Positions 1 to 8,461 of a DNA stretch of 33,122 nt are shown here, piece by piece. Position 1 is the first letter of the stretch. Every line of letters starts with the position of its first letter. The DNA is from Deltaproteobacteria bacterium (GTDB lineage Bacteria > Myxococcota_A > Polyangia > Polyangiales > Sandaracinaceae): the NCBI GenBank assembly GCA_017303575.1, contig JAFLCL010000066.1:1-33122 (forward strand), written 5' to 3'. Both the position numbers and the translations under genes were made by a program. The notes under the pieces were generated by a model that made no database searches, was not told the origin of the DNA, and worked only from the letters and a program-made list of their open reading frames with translations.

Positions 1-500
1 CCGCCTTCGGCCACGCGCGCCGCGTCCGGAGGCAGGGCGGGGTGAGGCGCGGGCGCGCCGAGGATCGCGACGTCGACGCCGAAGAACGCGGCCGTGCGGA
101 GGATCGCGCCGATGTTGTAGGGATTGCGCACGCGATCGAGCGCGATGCCGACGGGGCTCTTCTTGCGGTTCTCGAAGAGCGCGCGTAGCTCCTTGCCACT
201 CGTCCACTTCCGCGGCGTCGTGCGCACCACGACGCCCTCGTGGTGCGCGGTCTCCGCGAGGCGCTCGAGCTCACGGTCGGGCAGCTCCCTCGCGTTCGTT
301 CGTGCGTGCGCGAGGAGCGCGCGTGCGGCGTCGCGTTGATCGTGCGAGACGAAGACCTCCCGGATCGAGGTGGGCCTCGTCGCGAGGATCGCGAGGCACG
401 CACGGAGACCGAACACGATCTCGGAGGGCTCGCTCGAGTCGAACGTCGAGCGTGCGGGCGAGGGGGCGGGACGATCACGATCACGCGGAGGACGCGGCAC
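1..500 (-). CDS. TrmH/SpoU-family RNA 2'-O-methyltransferase (partial, 3' end outside window)
   Basis: This gene reads leftward off the window edge, so only about 166 N-terminal residues are seen. After a Pro/Arg-rich leader of about 25 residues comes a segment typical of the small substrate-binding domain of TrmH/RlmB-type enzymes, starting near IVFGLRACLAIL. It is followed by the start of the SPOUT methyltransferase domain: ALDRVRNPYNIGAILRTAAF, the family motif 1 with its invariant N and R residues. The family methylates a ribose 2'-OH of rRNA or tRNA using SAM. The GTG at 500 was chosen because an in-frame TAG lies 9 bases upstream, which makes it the first possible start. The SAM-binding knot and C-terminus are outside the window, so rRNA versus tRNA specificity cannot be told. 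Plus-strand open frames here are shadows. Confidence 0.85.
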   Translation of the reverse strand, partial: MPRPPRDRDRPAPSPARSTFDSSEPSEIVFGLRACLAILATRPTSIREVFVSHDQRDAARALLAHARTNARELPDRELERLAETAHHEGVVVRTTPRKWTSGKELRALFENRKKSPVGIALDRVRNPYNIGAILRTAAFFGVDVAILGAPAPHPALPPDAARVAEG

Positions 501-582
501 GCGAGGAGCCTAGTACGTCCGCTCGCGGGGAGGACGCGCGTGATTGCGGACGTCACTCGGGCCCTCTGTTACAAAAGGCCTC

Positions 583-1041
583 ATGACGACACAGTCGGGT
601 TCTTTCTTCGCGCGCGCGGTCGGAGTCGGTGTCTTCTTCTCGATGGCTGCGCTCGCAGGTGCGTGTGGGCCGGGCGGCAATCCCGACGCGGCGGCGCCCG
701 TCGATGCCGCGGCCCCTGCGGACTGTTCGAGCGGTGACGCGGCCGCGGGTCGCGTGGCGGTCGGTATGCGCGCGTGCGCCAGCTGCCACGCCGCCGATCT
801 CGGCGGTGCGACGACGGGCACCCCGGGACCGAACCTCACCTCCACGAACCTGGGCGGCTGGAGTGATCAGCAGATCACCAGCGCGATCCTCGATGGCGAG
901 GACGAAGCGGGCGATCGGCTCTGCACGTCGATGACGCGCTTCCGCATCGCAGGGATGAACGGTACCGAGGTGTGCAACATCGTCGCTCACCTCCGCTCGC
1001 TCGATCCGATCGCGCGAGAAGTCCCCGACACCTGCATGTGA
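583..1041 (+). CDS. Mono-heme cytochrome c-like lipoprotein
   Basis: A 152-residue protein starting at ATG 583, preceded by AAAAGG five bases upstream. The N-terminus has a hydrophobic stretch ending in the lipobox LAGAC, so Cys28 is the expected lipidated residue and the mature protein should be membrane-anchored outside the cytoplasm. A low-complexity Ala/Pro/Asp linker follows. One heme c site CASCH (Cys65, Cys68, His69) is present. MTRFRIAGMNG followed by VAHLRSL resembles the distal-Met region and C-terminal helix of class I cytochromes c. Extra cysteines near the C-terminus could form disulfides. Likely role: electron carriage at the cell envelope. An in-frame ATG at 544 would put charged residues before the signal and is less likely. 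The gene converges on the aminotransferase gene. Confidence 0.85.
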   Translation: MTTQSGSFFARAVGVGVFFSMAALAGACGPGGNPDAAAPVDAAAPADCSSGDAAAGRVAVGMRACASCHAADLGGATTGTPGPNLTSTNLGGWSDQQITSAILDGEDEAGDRLCTSMTRFRIAGMNGTEVCNIVAHLRSLDPIAREVPDTCM

Positions 1042-1047
1042 GACCGC

Positions 1048-1072
1048 GCGAGCGGCCCGGGCCGCGCGCTGC
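1048..1072. terminator. GC-rich palindrome between convergent genes, candidate bidirectional terminator
   Basis: The 51-base gap between the cytochrome c stop and the aminotransferase stop contains a perfect 14-base palindrome, GCGGCCCGGGCCGC at 1052-1065. It is flanked by GCGC tracts that can extend the stem past a small bulge. Its place between two convergent stops fits a shared terminator. There is no clear T-run, so intrinsic termination is not assured. Confidence 0.4.
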
Positions 1073-1092
1073 CTCGATCGAGCGGACGCCGA

Positions 1093-2409
1093 TCAGGCCA
1101 GCGCGCGCAGCGCCTCACCGAGCCGCGGCAGCGCGTCCTGGATCTCGCGCATCGAGACGGCGCCCACGCTGAGCCGGAACCATCCGGTGTCGCCCGGATA
1201 ACCGAACGCCTGGAACGGCACGATGCCGATGCCCGCGGCATCGAGCACGTAGCGACGCACCTCTTCGTTCGTCGTGAGCGTCTGCCCCGCGGGCGTCTTC
1301 TTGCCGAACGGCGCGAGCTGAACCGTGAGGTAGATCGCGCCCTCGGGTGAGAGCGAGTCGACGGGGAGCCCGTGCCCCTTGAGCGCCTGGAAGCCCTCGT
1401 GGAGGGCGCTCAAGCGACCGACGATGCCGGACTTCAGCGTGTCGACGTACGCGCGGCACGCGCCCGGCTCCTCGAGCATCTTCGCCGTCGCGATCTGCTC
1501 CGCGCGCGGTGCCCACGCGCCGACGTGACCGAGGATGGCGCTCATGCGATCGATGACGTCCGTCGGTCCGATCGCCCAGCCCACCCGCACACCCGTGGCC
1601 GCGAACGCCTTCGAGATTCCGTCCACGAAGATCGTGTAGCGCGCCATCTCCGGCACGAGCTGCGGCGGCGAGACGTGCTCCGTCCCCGCGGCCGTGAGCA
1701 TCCAGTAGATCTGGTCGTACATGAGATAGACGGGCTTCTCGCCGCGTGAACGACGCTGCTCGTTCTCGCGCACGATCGCCTCGGACACGCCGAGCACCAT
1801 GTCGCGCGCCATCGCCGTGCCCGTGGGGTTGAGCGGCGTGTTGAGGCACACGAGGCGCGCGCCTGGCAGCGCCTTCTCGATCATCTCGCGCGTGGGGAGG
1901 AAGCGCGTCTCGGGGCCGCACTGCACCGTCACGCTCTTGCTGCCCGTCATGGTGACGTAGTGGTTGTTGTTCCAGCTCGGCACCGGATAGACGACCGTGT
2001 CGCCCGGGTCGACGACCGCGCGGTAGATGCCGTAGATGACGGGGCGCGCGCCCGACGCGATCAGGATCGAGTCGAGCGGATACGAGAGGCCGAGCTCGCG
2101 CTGGTAGAAACGCTGCACCGCGTCGCGCAGCTGCGGCATGCCGTTCGAAGGCGGGTAGTTCGTCTCGTGCGCGTCGTACGCGGCAACGATGTGCTGACGC
2201 AGCGACTCGGGGATCGAGAACTGCTTCGGATCGAAGTCGCCCACCGTGAGGTTGCAGACCGGCTGACCCTTCGCGACGAGGGCGCGAATCTCTCCCGCGA
2301 TCTTGAGGATCTCGGAGCCGACGATCTTGCCGGCCATCGCGGACACGCGCGGACTGGTCGAGTCGTGAGGACGGACGAACGACGAGAGATCGACGGGCGT
2401 GCTGCTCAT
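1093..2409 (-). CDS. PLP-dependent aminotransferase, class I/II (fold type I)
   Basis: A 438-residue enzyme from ATG 2409; a GTG at 2427 would add six residues. The sequence is a full-length fold type I aminotransferase: LTVGDFDP and NYPPSNGMPQLRDAV near the N-terminus (substrate loop and cofactor region), LNTPLNPTGTAM (the conserved NPTG with the Asn contacting PLP), YDQIYWM (Asp for the pyridine nitrogen and Tyr), SKAFAATGVRVGW with the Schiff-base lysine near residue 267, and WFRLSVGAV carrying the carboxylate-binding Arg. It should move an amino group between an amino acid and a 2-oxo acid in the cytoplasm. Substrate cannot be read from sequence; the SWNNNHY segment where many relatives have a Pro/Tyr-rich loop suggests a non-AspAT subfamily. 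It lies 75 bases after the EamA gene on the same strand. Confidence 0.9.
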   Translation of the reverse strand: MSSTPVDLSSFVRPHDSTSPRVSAMAGKIVGSEILKIAGEIRALVAKGQPVCNLTVGDFDPKQFSIPESLRQHIVAAYDAHETNYPPSNGMPQLRDAVQRFYQRELGLSYPLDSILIASGARPVIYGIYRAVVDPGDTVVYPVPSWNNNHYVTMTGSKSVTVQCGPETRFLPTREMIEKALPGARLVCLNTPLNPTGTAMARDMVLGVSEAIVRENEQRRSRGEKPVYLMYDQIYWMLTAAGTEHVSPPQLVPEMARYTIFVDGISKAFAATGVRVGWAIGPTDVIDRMSAILGHVGAWAPRAEQIATAKMLEEPGACRAYVDTLKSGIVGRLSALHEGFQALKGHGLPVDSLSPEGAIYLTVQLAPFGKKTPAGQTLTTNEEVRRYVLDAAGIGIVPFQAFGYPGDTGWFRLSVGAVSMREIQDALPRLGEALRALA

Positions 2410-2484
2410 GGTTCGCGAGAATGGCACGCGACCGAGCCCTCGCTAGGGCCGATCCGCATGCGCACGTGGGACCGGCGAGGGAAC

Positions 2485-3390
2485 TCACGCTTCGTGCACG
2501 AGTGCCTCGGCGCGTGGCCCACGCGACACGATCGCGCCTGCGACGAGCACGAGCGCTCCGCCCACGATCGCCCACGGCGACAAGCGCTCACCGAACGCGA
2601 GCCAGCCCACGAGGCACGCGATCACGGGCTCGACGAACGCGAGGATCGCTGCGCGCGCGCTGCCGATCGCGGCCGCGCCGCGCAAGAACGCGAGGCCTGC
2701 GAGCGCACCCGGCACGAGCCCCGCGAAGAGCAGGTACGGGAGGTCTCGTCCCTCGATGGCGAAGAGCTCGGAGCCCGCGAGCGGGAGCAAGAGCAGGAGC
2801 GCGCCGAGTGCGTGCACGCCGAGCGTCGTCGCAGGCCCGATCGCGATCGTGAGCTTGCGACCGAGGAACACGTTGCCTGCGTAGGCGAAGGCGCTGGTGA
2901 GCCCGAGCCCCGCGCCGAGCAGCACGTCGCCGCCGAGCGCGCCTTCGCGCCAAGGCTCGAGCAAGAGCGTGACGCCCGCGAGCGCGAGCAGCGCGGCTGG
3001 ACCTGCCCCCGGCACGCGCACCCCGTCCACGCGTGGCGCGAGCAAGGCGACGAGCACCGGGGCGAGGTCGTGCGTGAGGACCGCGACAGCCACCGTGGTG
3101 ATCGTCATCGCGTGGAAGAAGGTCGCGGCGTTCAGCGCATCGAAGAACGTGAACGCCGCGAGCATCGCGATCACGCGTCGGTTCCAGACGATCGGCGTCG
3201 TCCGCGTCGCGCGCTCGCGGAGGATGAGCGGCACCGAGCTCAGCGCCATGCACGCGAACACGAACGGCGCGGTGGTTCGTCCCGAGAGCTCCGTCGGACG
3301 GAACCACAGGCTCCACGTGCCCCACATCACGGCGGAGAACACGACGAGCGCCGTGCCGGTGACGGTGCTCGATCGCTGCGCGTCGCTCAC
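2485..3390 (-). CDS. EamA/DMT-family transporter
   Basis: A 301-residue, almost wholly hydrophobic protein with about ten predicted membrane helices in two repeated halves, the usual layout of the drug/metabolite transporter (EamA) family. The first helix carries SAVMWGTWSLWFRP, and the last helix begins near WAIVGGALVLVAG, a typical EamA C-terminal helix. The open frame reaches back to 3504, but that stretch overlaps lipB. GTG 3390 was chosen because it is preceded by GAGGAG at good spacing and lies 22 bases after the lipB stop. These transporters export or exchange amino acids, metabolites or nucleotide sugars at the inner membrane; no substrate can be assigned. Neighbours suggest a transcription unit with lipB upstream and the aminotransferase downstream. 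Confidence 0.88.
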   Translation of the reverse strand: MSDAQRSSTVTGTALVVFSAVMWGTWSLWFRPTELSGRTTAPFVFACMALSSVPLILRERATRTTPIVWNRRVIAMLAAFTFFDALNAATFFHAMTITTVAVAVLTHDLAPVLVALLAPRVDGVRVPGAGPAALLALAGVTLLLEPWREGALGGDVLLGAGLGLTSAFAYAGNVFLGRKLTIAIGPATTLGVHALGALLLLLPLAGSELFAIEGRDLPYLLFAGLVPGALAGLAFLRGAAAIGSARAAILAFVEPVIACLVGWLAFGERLSPWAIVGGALVLVAGAIVSRGPRAEALVHEA

Positions 3391-3412
3391 GAACCGTCGC
3401 TCCTCGGGTCGC

Positions 3413-4201
3413 TCACGTGCGGAGCTCGGCCGCACGCTCCGCGGCGCGCTCGGCCTCGTTCTTCGCGGCGACTGCGAGCACGTCGTCGATCTCGGCGAGC
3501 GCATCGGGGCTCAGCGCCGCGAGCGGATCGCCGTGCACTTCGACCAGATCGCCGTCGAAGAGGTCGCCGAAGATCGGGAGGTACGCGGCGATGACCTCGT
3601 CGATCGGGATCACGCGGCCGAGCTCGAGCTCGAGCGAGGTCACCCCCTTGTCCACGATCCCGCACGGCACGATCAACGAGAAATGCGAGAGCAACGTCGA
3701 GACGTTGATCGCGAAGCCGTGCATCGTGACCCAGCGCGAGAGACGCACGCCGATCGCGCCGATCTTGCGGTCACCGAGGTCACCATCGGTGAGCCACGTG
3801 CCGTTCATCCCCTCGATGCGCGTCGCGGTCAGGCCCCAGCGCGCGACGAGGCGGATCATCGACTCCTCGAGGTCCTTCACGTAGCGGCGCACGTCCTGTC
3901 GATCGGGAGAGAGATCGAGGATCGGGTACCCCACGAGCTGTCCGGGCCCGTGGTAGGTGACGTCGCCCCCACGCCCCGTCTCGTGCACCTCGATGCCGCG
4001 CGCGACGAGCGAGCTGCGCGGGAAGCGGAGGTTCTGCTCCTTCGCGCCGCGACCGAGCGTGATCACCGGCGGATGCTCGAGCAGGAGCAGTGTGTCGGGC
4101 ACGAGCTTGCGTGCGCGCGCCTCTTGGAGGCGTTTCTGCAGCGTGTGCGCCTCGCCGTAGCCGATGGTGCCGAGGCGATGAACGTGGACCGTCCGACGCA
4201 T
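3413..4201 (-). CDS. lipB: Octanoyl-[ACP]:protein N-octanoyltransferase LipB
   Basis: A 262-residue protein starting at ATG 4201 (a GTG eight codons upstream is possible). It transfers octanoyl from octanoyl-ACP to lipoyl-domain lysines, the first step of lipoate biosynthesis, in the cytoplasm. Diagnostic features: LLLLEHPPVITLGRGA, the RGGDVTYHGPGQLVGYPI block that forms the acyl pocket, GDRKIGAIGVR with the catalytic lysine near residue 146, and VPCGIVDKGVTSL with the catalytic cysteine near residue 180. Length is slightly above the family norm because of an Ala/Glu-rich C-terminal tail of about 35 residues. No lipA is in the window. It lies 54 bases after the ABC permease gene and 22 bases before the EamA gene, all on the same strand. 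Confidence 0.95.
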   Translation of the reverse strand: MRRTVHVHRLGTIGYGEAHTLQKRLQEARARKLVPDTLLLLEHPPVITLGRGAKEQNLRFPRSSLVARGIEVHETGRGGDVTYHGPGQLVGYPILDLSPDRQDVRRYVKDLEESMIRLVARWGLTATRIEGMNGTWLTDGDLGDRKIGAIGVRLSRWVTMHGFAINVSTLLSHFSLIVPCGIVDKGVTSLELELGRVIPIDEVIAAYLPIFGDLFDGDLVEVHGDPLAALSPDALAEIDDVLAVAAKNEAERAAERAAELRT

Positions 4202-4255
4202 GCGCGCGGGTCTACCACCGAGCACAAGAGCGTCGATCCCGAGATCGTCGATCGG

Positions 4256-5278
4256 TCAGCTCCAGCGGAAGATCCGTACTCCGATCGCCCCGGCCAGGAT
4301 CGTCCACGCCGTGAGCACCGCGACCTCCACCGGCAACTGCGTCAGCCCGCGTCCCTCGAGCGCGATCGCTCGGAGCGCGTCGACGAGCGCCGTGAGCGGC
4401 AGGCCCCGCAGCACCACGAGCGCCCACTCGGGGAAGCGCGACGTGGAGAAGAAGACGCCGCTCGCCACGAGCTGGAGGAGCGACGCGGCGTTCACCATGC
4501 CCGAGAGCACCTCGACGTTGTCGGTGCGGCTCGCGAGGAGCACGCCCATCGCGGAGAACGCCAGACAGCCGAGCAGGACGATGACGACGTAGTCGATGGC
4601 GCGCCCCTCGACGCCGACGCCGAAGCTCGCCCAGGCGAAGCCCAGCACCACCGCGAGGGTCACCAGCACCAGCAACACGTGCGCGAGGAGAAACGCGCCG
4701 AGGTAGTGGCGTCTCTTCATCGGCGTGACCGCGAGGCGGCGCAGGAGCTTCTTCGATCGCGACTCGACGACGTTCCATCCGATGCCCCAGAGGCACACCG
4801 TCATCACGTTCATGCCCACCAGCCCGGGCACGACGAAGTCGACGTAGCGCGTGCCCGGCTCGCGCATCGGCGCGTCCTCGATCGCGAGCGGGGCATCGAT
4901 CAGCGCGCGCTCGACCCGCGCGTGCGCGAGCCGAGACTCGGGGCGAGTCGGATCGGTATGAAGAACGGGGCGTTCGGTCGATCCCTCCACGATCGCGAGC
5001 GCGCCGCCCCGGATGAAGAGGCGTCGCGCCTCGCTCGCATCCGTCGCGCGCCTGATCGCGAGATCCTCGTCGCGCTCGAGCCGTGCGGTGATCTCGTCTG
5101 CGTCGGGCCCCTCGATCACCACGATCGGGATCGGCTCGCCCTCGACGGGTCGGAACGCGATGCCGAGCACGAGCGTCAGCACGAGAGGAAAGCCGAAGGT
5201 CCAGAACAGCGCCTCGGGCTCGCGCTGGAAGGTGCGCAGGCGCACGAGCAGGAGCTGAACGAGCGGATGACGCATCAT
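4256..5278 (-). CDS. ABC-2 type transporter permease
   Basis: A 340-residue permease whose ATG at 5278 overlaps the stop of the upstream ATPase gene in an ATGA junction, strong evidence for translational coupling. One membrane helix near residues 26-45 is followed by a large soluble loop of about 115 residues, then about five helices: near FVVPGLVGMNVMTVCL, a long pair around LLAHVLLVLVTLAVVLGFAW, YVVIVLLGCLAFSAMGVLL, ASLLQLVASGVFF, and the C-terminal VLTAWTILAGAIGVRIF. This is the usual ABC-2 (DrrB/NodJ-like) exporter layout, in which the loop after the first helix faces outside. With the ATPase it should form an exporter of a lipid, drug or polyketide-like compound. The neighbouring KAS III operon, divergent across 24 bases, is a plausible source of the cargo, which is an inference. 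Confidence 0.9.
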   Translation of the reverse strand: MMRHPLVQLLLVRLRTFQREPEALFWTFGFPLVLTLVLGIAFRPVEGEPIPIVVIEGPDADEITARLERDEDLAIRRATDASEARRLFIRGGALAIVEGSTERPVLHTDPTRPESRLAHARVERALIDAPLAIEDAPMREPGTRYVDFVVPGLVGMNVMTVCLWGIGWNVVESRSKKLLRRLAVTPMKRRHYLGAFLLAHVLLVLVTLAVVLGFAWASFGVGVEGRAIDYVVIVLLGCLAFSAMGVLLASRTDNVEVLSGMVNAASLLQLVASGVFFSTSRFPEWALVVLRGLPLTALVDALRAIALEGRGLTQLPVEVAVLTAWTILAGAIGVRIFRWS

Positions 5279-6240
5279 CGTGGCTCGCCCTCTCCGAGGC
5301 CGCGGCCGGCCAGCACGAGGAACACGTCCTCGAGGGTCGCGGGGGTGATCGCCACGCGACCGAGCGTGATCTCCTTCGTGCTCGCGAGCTCGCGTGCCCG
5401 CGCGAGCACGTCGTCCGCGTGATCGGTGCCGAGCCGGAGCGTGCGACCCACGAGGCGCGCGACCCGCACGCTCACGATCGCCTGCGCATCCTCGACCGAC
5501 AGCGCACCACGCGTGATCTCGAGCTCGACCACGTGCGATCCCACGTGCGCCGTGACGAGCGTCTCCGGCGCTCCCTCCGCGATGATGCGACCGCGATCGA
5601 TCACGACGATGCGATCGCAGAGCCGCGTCGCCTCGTCCATGAAGTGGGTGGTGAGGAGCACCGTGGTGCCCTTGTCGGCGAGGGCTTCGATGCGATCCCA
5701 GAGGCGGTGTCGTGCCTCGGGATCGAGGCCCGTCGTGGGCTCGTCGAGGATCACGAGCTCGGGGTCGCCGGCGAGCGCGCACGCGAGCGCCAGGCGTTGT
5801 CGCTCGCCGCCGGAGAGCGCGCGCACGAGCGTGCTCGCGTGCGCCTCGAGGTGCATGTCGCGAAGGAGCGTCGCCTCGTCGGGCCCGCGCGCGTAGAACG
5901 ATCGGAACAGCGTGATCGTCTCCAGCGCCGTGAGCTTGTCGGGCAGGCTCGTCTCCTGCAGCGCGACGCCGATGCGCGCCGCCACCGCCTCGCGATCACG
6001 CGGCTGCTCGAGACCGAGCACTCTCACGCTCCCAGCAGTCGGCGTCGTGAGCCCTTGGATCATCTCGAGCGTCGTCGTCTTGCCGGCGCCGTTGGGGCCG
6101 AGCAGGCCCACGGTCTCGCCGTGCACCACGTCGAGGTCGATTCCGTCGACGACGTTGCGGTCGCCGTAGCGCTTGAGGAGGCCGCGCACGCGGACGGGGA
6201 GGCTCGAGTCGTCGAGCCTCGGAGGGGCGGGCGTGGTCAC
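5275..6240 (-). CDS. ABC transporter ATP-binding protein (ABC-2 exporter partner)
   Basis: A 321-residue ATPase with Walker A GPNGAGKTT (Lys54), Q-loop in ALQETSLPDKLTALE, signature LSGGERQRLALA, Walker B LVILDEPTTGLD and H-loop in LLTTHFMDEA. A C-terminal extension of about 90 residues (from about residue 225), with the ATPATLEDVFLVLAGRG segment, is typical of CcmA/DrrA-type exporter ATPases. GTG 6240 was chosen because upstream codons run into the divergent KAS III gene. It works on the cytoplasmic face with the permease encoded directly downstream (ATGA overlap). No strong ribosome site is visible before the GTG, which fits a short or leaderless 5' end in the 24-base divergent gap. Confidence 0.92.
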   Translation of the reverse strand: MTTPAPPRLDDSSLPVRVRGLLKRYGDRNVVDGIDLDVVHGETVGLLGPNGAGKTTTLEMIQGLTTPTAGSVRVLGLEQPRDREAVAARIGVALQETSLPDKLTALETITLFRSFYARGPDEATLLRDMHLEAHASTLVRALSGGERQRLALACALAGDPELVILDEPTTGLDPEARHRLWDRIEALADKGTTVLLTTHFMDEATRLCDRIVVIDRGRIIAEGAPETLVTAHVGSHVVELEITRGALSVEDAQAIVSVRVARLVGRTLRLGTDHADDVLARARELASTKEITLGRVAITPATLEDVFLVLAGRGLGEGEPR

Positions 6241-6264
6241 GCCGCATGCTACCGTCCGGCCACC
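6241..6264. promoter_or_regulatory. 24-base divergent start region between ABC exporter and KAS III operon
   Basis: Only 24 bases separate the GTG of the ABC ATPase from the ATG of the KAS III-like gene. Any divergent promoters must overlap each other or lie inside the opposing coding sequences. I see no convincing -35/-10 pair and no strong Shine-Dalgarno site for either gene, so leaderless or very short leaders are possible. The arrangement suggests co-regulation of biosynthesis and export. Confidence 0.35.
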
Positions 6265-7266
6265 ATGAGCGGCAGCGCCGTTCGCATCGCAGGCGTCGGC
6301 CGCTATCTCCCTCGACGGATCGTCACGACGAACGAAGTCGCCGCGCGCCTCGGCGTCGACGCCGACGAACTCGCGCGTGCCACGGGCGTCCACGAGCGTC
6401 GCTACGCGGACCGCAGCGGAGACGAGACCGCGAGCCTGATGGGAGCACACGCCGCGCGCGAGGCGCTGGAGAAGGCCGAGGTCCGCGCCGAGTCCCTCGA
6501 CCTGATCGTGAACGCGTCCGGCACGGTCGAGCAGTCGATCCCCGATGGCGGCGCGCTGATCCAGCGCGCGCTCGGCCTCGGCAAGAGCGGCATCGCGTCG
6601 ATGTCCGTGCACGCCACGTGTCTCTCGTTCCTCGCCGCGCTCGATCTCGTGTCGCAGTCGATCGCGACCGGGCGCTGCCGACGCGCGCTGATCGTCTCGA
6701 GCGACGTCGGCTCCGCGGGCATCGACTGGCGCGATCGGGAGAGCGCCGCGCTCTTCGGTGATGCCGCCGCGGCCGCGGTGCTCGTGCCCGCGGAGCGCAC
6801 GAGCTCGCAGATCCTCGCCGCCCGCTTCGGCACCTTCGGCGACGACGCGGACCTCGCAGCGATCGAAGGCGGCGGGACACGCGCCCACCCCAACGACGAG
6901 CCCACCCGCGCCTCGCAGAACGTCTTCCACATGGAGGGACCGAAGCTCTTGCGTCGCGTGCTCGGGCGCGGGCGTCCGTTCCTCGACGTGCTCTCACGCG
7001 CGCTCCCCGAGGCAGTGTCGCTCCGCGATGCGCTCGTGATCCCCCACCAAGCGAGTCACGCCGGGCTCGCCATGTTGCCGCTCTTCGGGCTCGACGAGTC
7101 GCGTGTGGTCCGCACGATCGATCGCCTCGGCAACTGCGTGGCCGCGTCGATCCCGGCGACGCTCTACGAGGCGATCGAGAGCGGCCGGCTTCGTCGCGGC
7201 GACCTCACGCTCCTCTGCGGGACGGGCGCGGGTCTCTCGCTCGGCGCGATGTTGCTTCGGTTCTGA
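6265..7266 (+). CDS. 3-oxoacyl-ACP synthase III (KAS III)-like condensing enzyme
   Basis: A 333-residue thiolase-superfamily enzyme with the FabH-type layout: VGRYLPRRIVTTNEVA at the start, GVHERRYAD (the substrate-tunnel Arg region), HATCLSF with the nucleophile Cys119, IPHQAS with His261, and LGNCVAAS with Asn290. The complete Cys-His-Asn triad indicates a working Claisen-type condensing or acyl-transfer enzyme. Compared with housekeeping FabH, the sequence around the active Cys and the absence of other fab genes nearby argue for secondary metabolism, as in OleA-like or KAS III-like acyltransferases. It is the first gene of a plus-strand operon; the ATP-grasp gene follows after 19 bases. 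The acyl donors and acceptor cannot be read from the sequence, and no acyl carrier protein is encoded in the window. Confidence 0.9.
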   Translation: MSGSAVRIAGVGRYLPRRIVTTNEVAARLGVDADELARATGVHERRYADRSGDETASLMGAHAAREALEKAEVRAESLDLIVNASGTVEQSIPDGGALIQRALGLGKSGIASMSVHATCLSFLAALDLVSQSIATGRCRRALIVSSDVGSAGIDWRDRESAALFGDAAAAAVLVPAERTSSQILAARFGTFGDDADLAAIEGGGTRAHPNDEPTRASQNVFHMEGPKLLRRVLGRGRPFLDVLSRALPEAVSLRDALVIPHQASHAGLAMLPLFGLDESRVVRTIDRLGNCVAASIPATLYEAIESGRLRRGDLTLLCGTGAGLSLGAMLLRF

Positions 7267-7285
7267 GCCATGAGGCGCTGAGCAC

Positions 7286-8461
7286 ATGCGAGTCCTCCTC
7301 ACGGGCGCGCGCGCTCCGGTCACGCTCGAGCTCGCGCGTGCGTTCCACGCCAGCGGCCACGAGGTCTTCGTCGCCGAGTCGTTCCGTGTGCACCTCTTGC
7401 GCGGCTCGCGCGCGGTGCGGCGCTCCTACCGCGTGCCCGCGCCGCGGCGCGATCGCGACGCACGCGCGTTCGCCGAAGGGCTGCGCGACGTGATCCGCCG
7501 CGAGTCGATCGAGCTCCTCGTGCCGACGTGCGAAGAGACGTTCCACGTCGCCCGTCGCCTCGACGTGCTCGCGCCGCAGACGCGTGTCTTCGCGATGTCG
7601 ATCGACGCGCTCACGCCGCTCCACGACAAGCACGCCTTCGCGAAGCGCACGCTCGCCGCGGGCCTCGACGCTCCGGCGACCGAGCGCGTCACGGATCGCG
7701 AGCTGCTCGCGCGGATCGTGCGCGAGCGCGGCCCCGAGGTGGTGCTCAAGCCGGCGTTCTCGCGCTTCGCGTCGAACGCGATCGTGTCGCCACGCGATCT
7801 GGCTCGCGTCGACGACGTCAACGAGACGCGCGCGTGGGTCGTGCAGGAGCGCCTGCGCGGCACGCCGATCGCGACGTTCTCGATCGCGCACGAGGGACGT
7901 CTCACGCTGCACTCGGCGTATGCGCTCGAGGTCACCGCCGGCCCGCGCAGCGGCGAGGGCTCCGCGATCTTGTTCCGTCCCTTGCTCGATCCCCGCGTCG
8001 AGGCGTGGGTCGCGGCGTTCGTCGCACGCGAGCGCTTCACGGGGCAGGTCGCGTTCGACCTCTTCGACGTGCCGGGCCGCGGCATCCTCGCGATCGAGTG
8101 CAACCCGCGCGCGACCAGCGGCGCGCACCTCTTCCGCGGCGATCCGAGCCTGCCGCGCGCCTACGTCGATCCGCACGCACCGCTCGCCAGACCGCGAGCG
8201 ACGGCCTCCGCGATGCTGGCGCTCCCGATGTGGCTCTACGGCCCGCGGCAGCTCGGTGCCTCGTTCGTGTCCACGCTGAGCGCGTCGCGTGACGTCGCGT
8301 GGGATCGCCACGATCCCGCGGCGACGCTCGTGCAGATCGCCACTGCAGGCGAGCTCGTGCGTCGCGCGATCGCTCATCGATGCTCGCCGCTCGCGGCCTC
8401 GACGATCGACATCGAGTGGAACGGTCCGCGCGATCCGGGTGCGCCGGAGGTGAGCTCGTGA
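7286..8461 (+). CDS. ATP-grasp fold carboxylate ligase
   Basis: A 391-residue protein. The N-terminal 100 residues look like a Rossmann-like preATP-grasp domain (RVLLTGARAPVTLELARAFH, then LLVPTCEETFHVARRL). The ATP-grasp part shows PEVVLKPAFSRFASNAI with the ATP-binding lysine near residue 155, WVVQERLRGTPIATFSIAHEG, and the metal-binding end GILAIECNPRATSGAHLFRG near residue 270. The last 90 residues form an extra domain without recognised motifs. Such enzymes activate a carboxylate as an acyl phosphate and join it to an amine or other nucleophile. The first 20 residues also resemble the start of a Rossmann dehydrogenase, but the ECNPR motif decides for ATP-grasp. Its TGA overlaps the ATG of the next gene by one base, implying coupled translation. 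Confidence 0.85.
   Translation: MRVLLTGARAPVTLELARAFHASGHEVFVAESFRVHLLRGSRAVRRSYRVPAPRRDRDARAFAEGLRDVIRRESIELLVPTCEETFHVARRLDVLAPQTRVFAMSIDALTPLHDKHAFAKRTLAAGLDAPATERVTDRELLARIVRERGPEVVLKPAFSRFASNAIVSPRDLARVDDVNETRAWVVQERLRGTPIATFSIAHEGRLTLHSAYALEVTAGPRSGEGSAILFRPLLDPRVEAWVAAFVARERFTGQVAFDLFDVPGRGILAIECNPRATSGAHLFRGDPSLPRAYVDPHAPLARPRATASAMLALPMWLYGPRQLGASFVSTLSASRDVAWDRHDPAATLVQIATAGELVRRAIAHRCSPLAASTIDIEWNGPRDPGAPEVSS

Noticed and set aside
124..737. Plus-strand open frames over the left edge
   Set aside because: They run antisense to the TrmH-like gene, whose protein has clear family motifs; the frames themselves look like Arg-rich shadows.
1960..5422. Very long plus-strand open frames (544 and 841 residues)
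   Set aside because: They are antisense to aminotransferase, EamA, lipB and ABC genes and have Arg/Ala/Ser-biased, motif-free sequence typical of GC-rich shadows.
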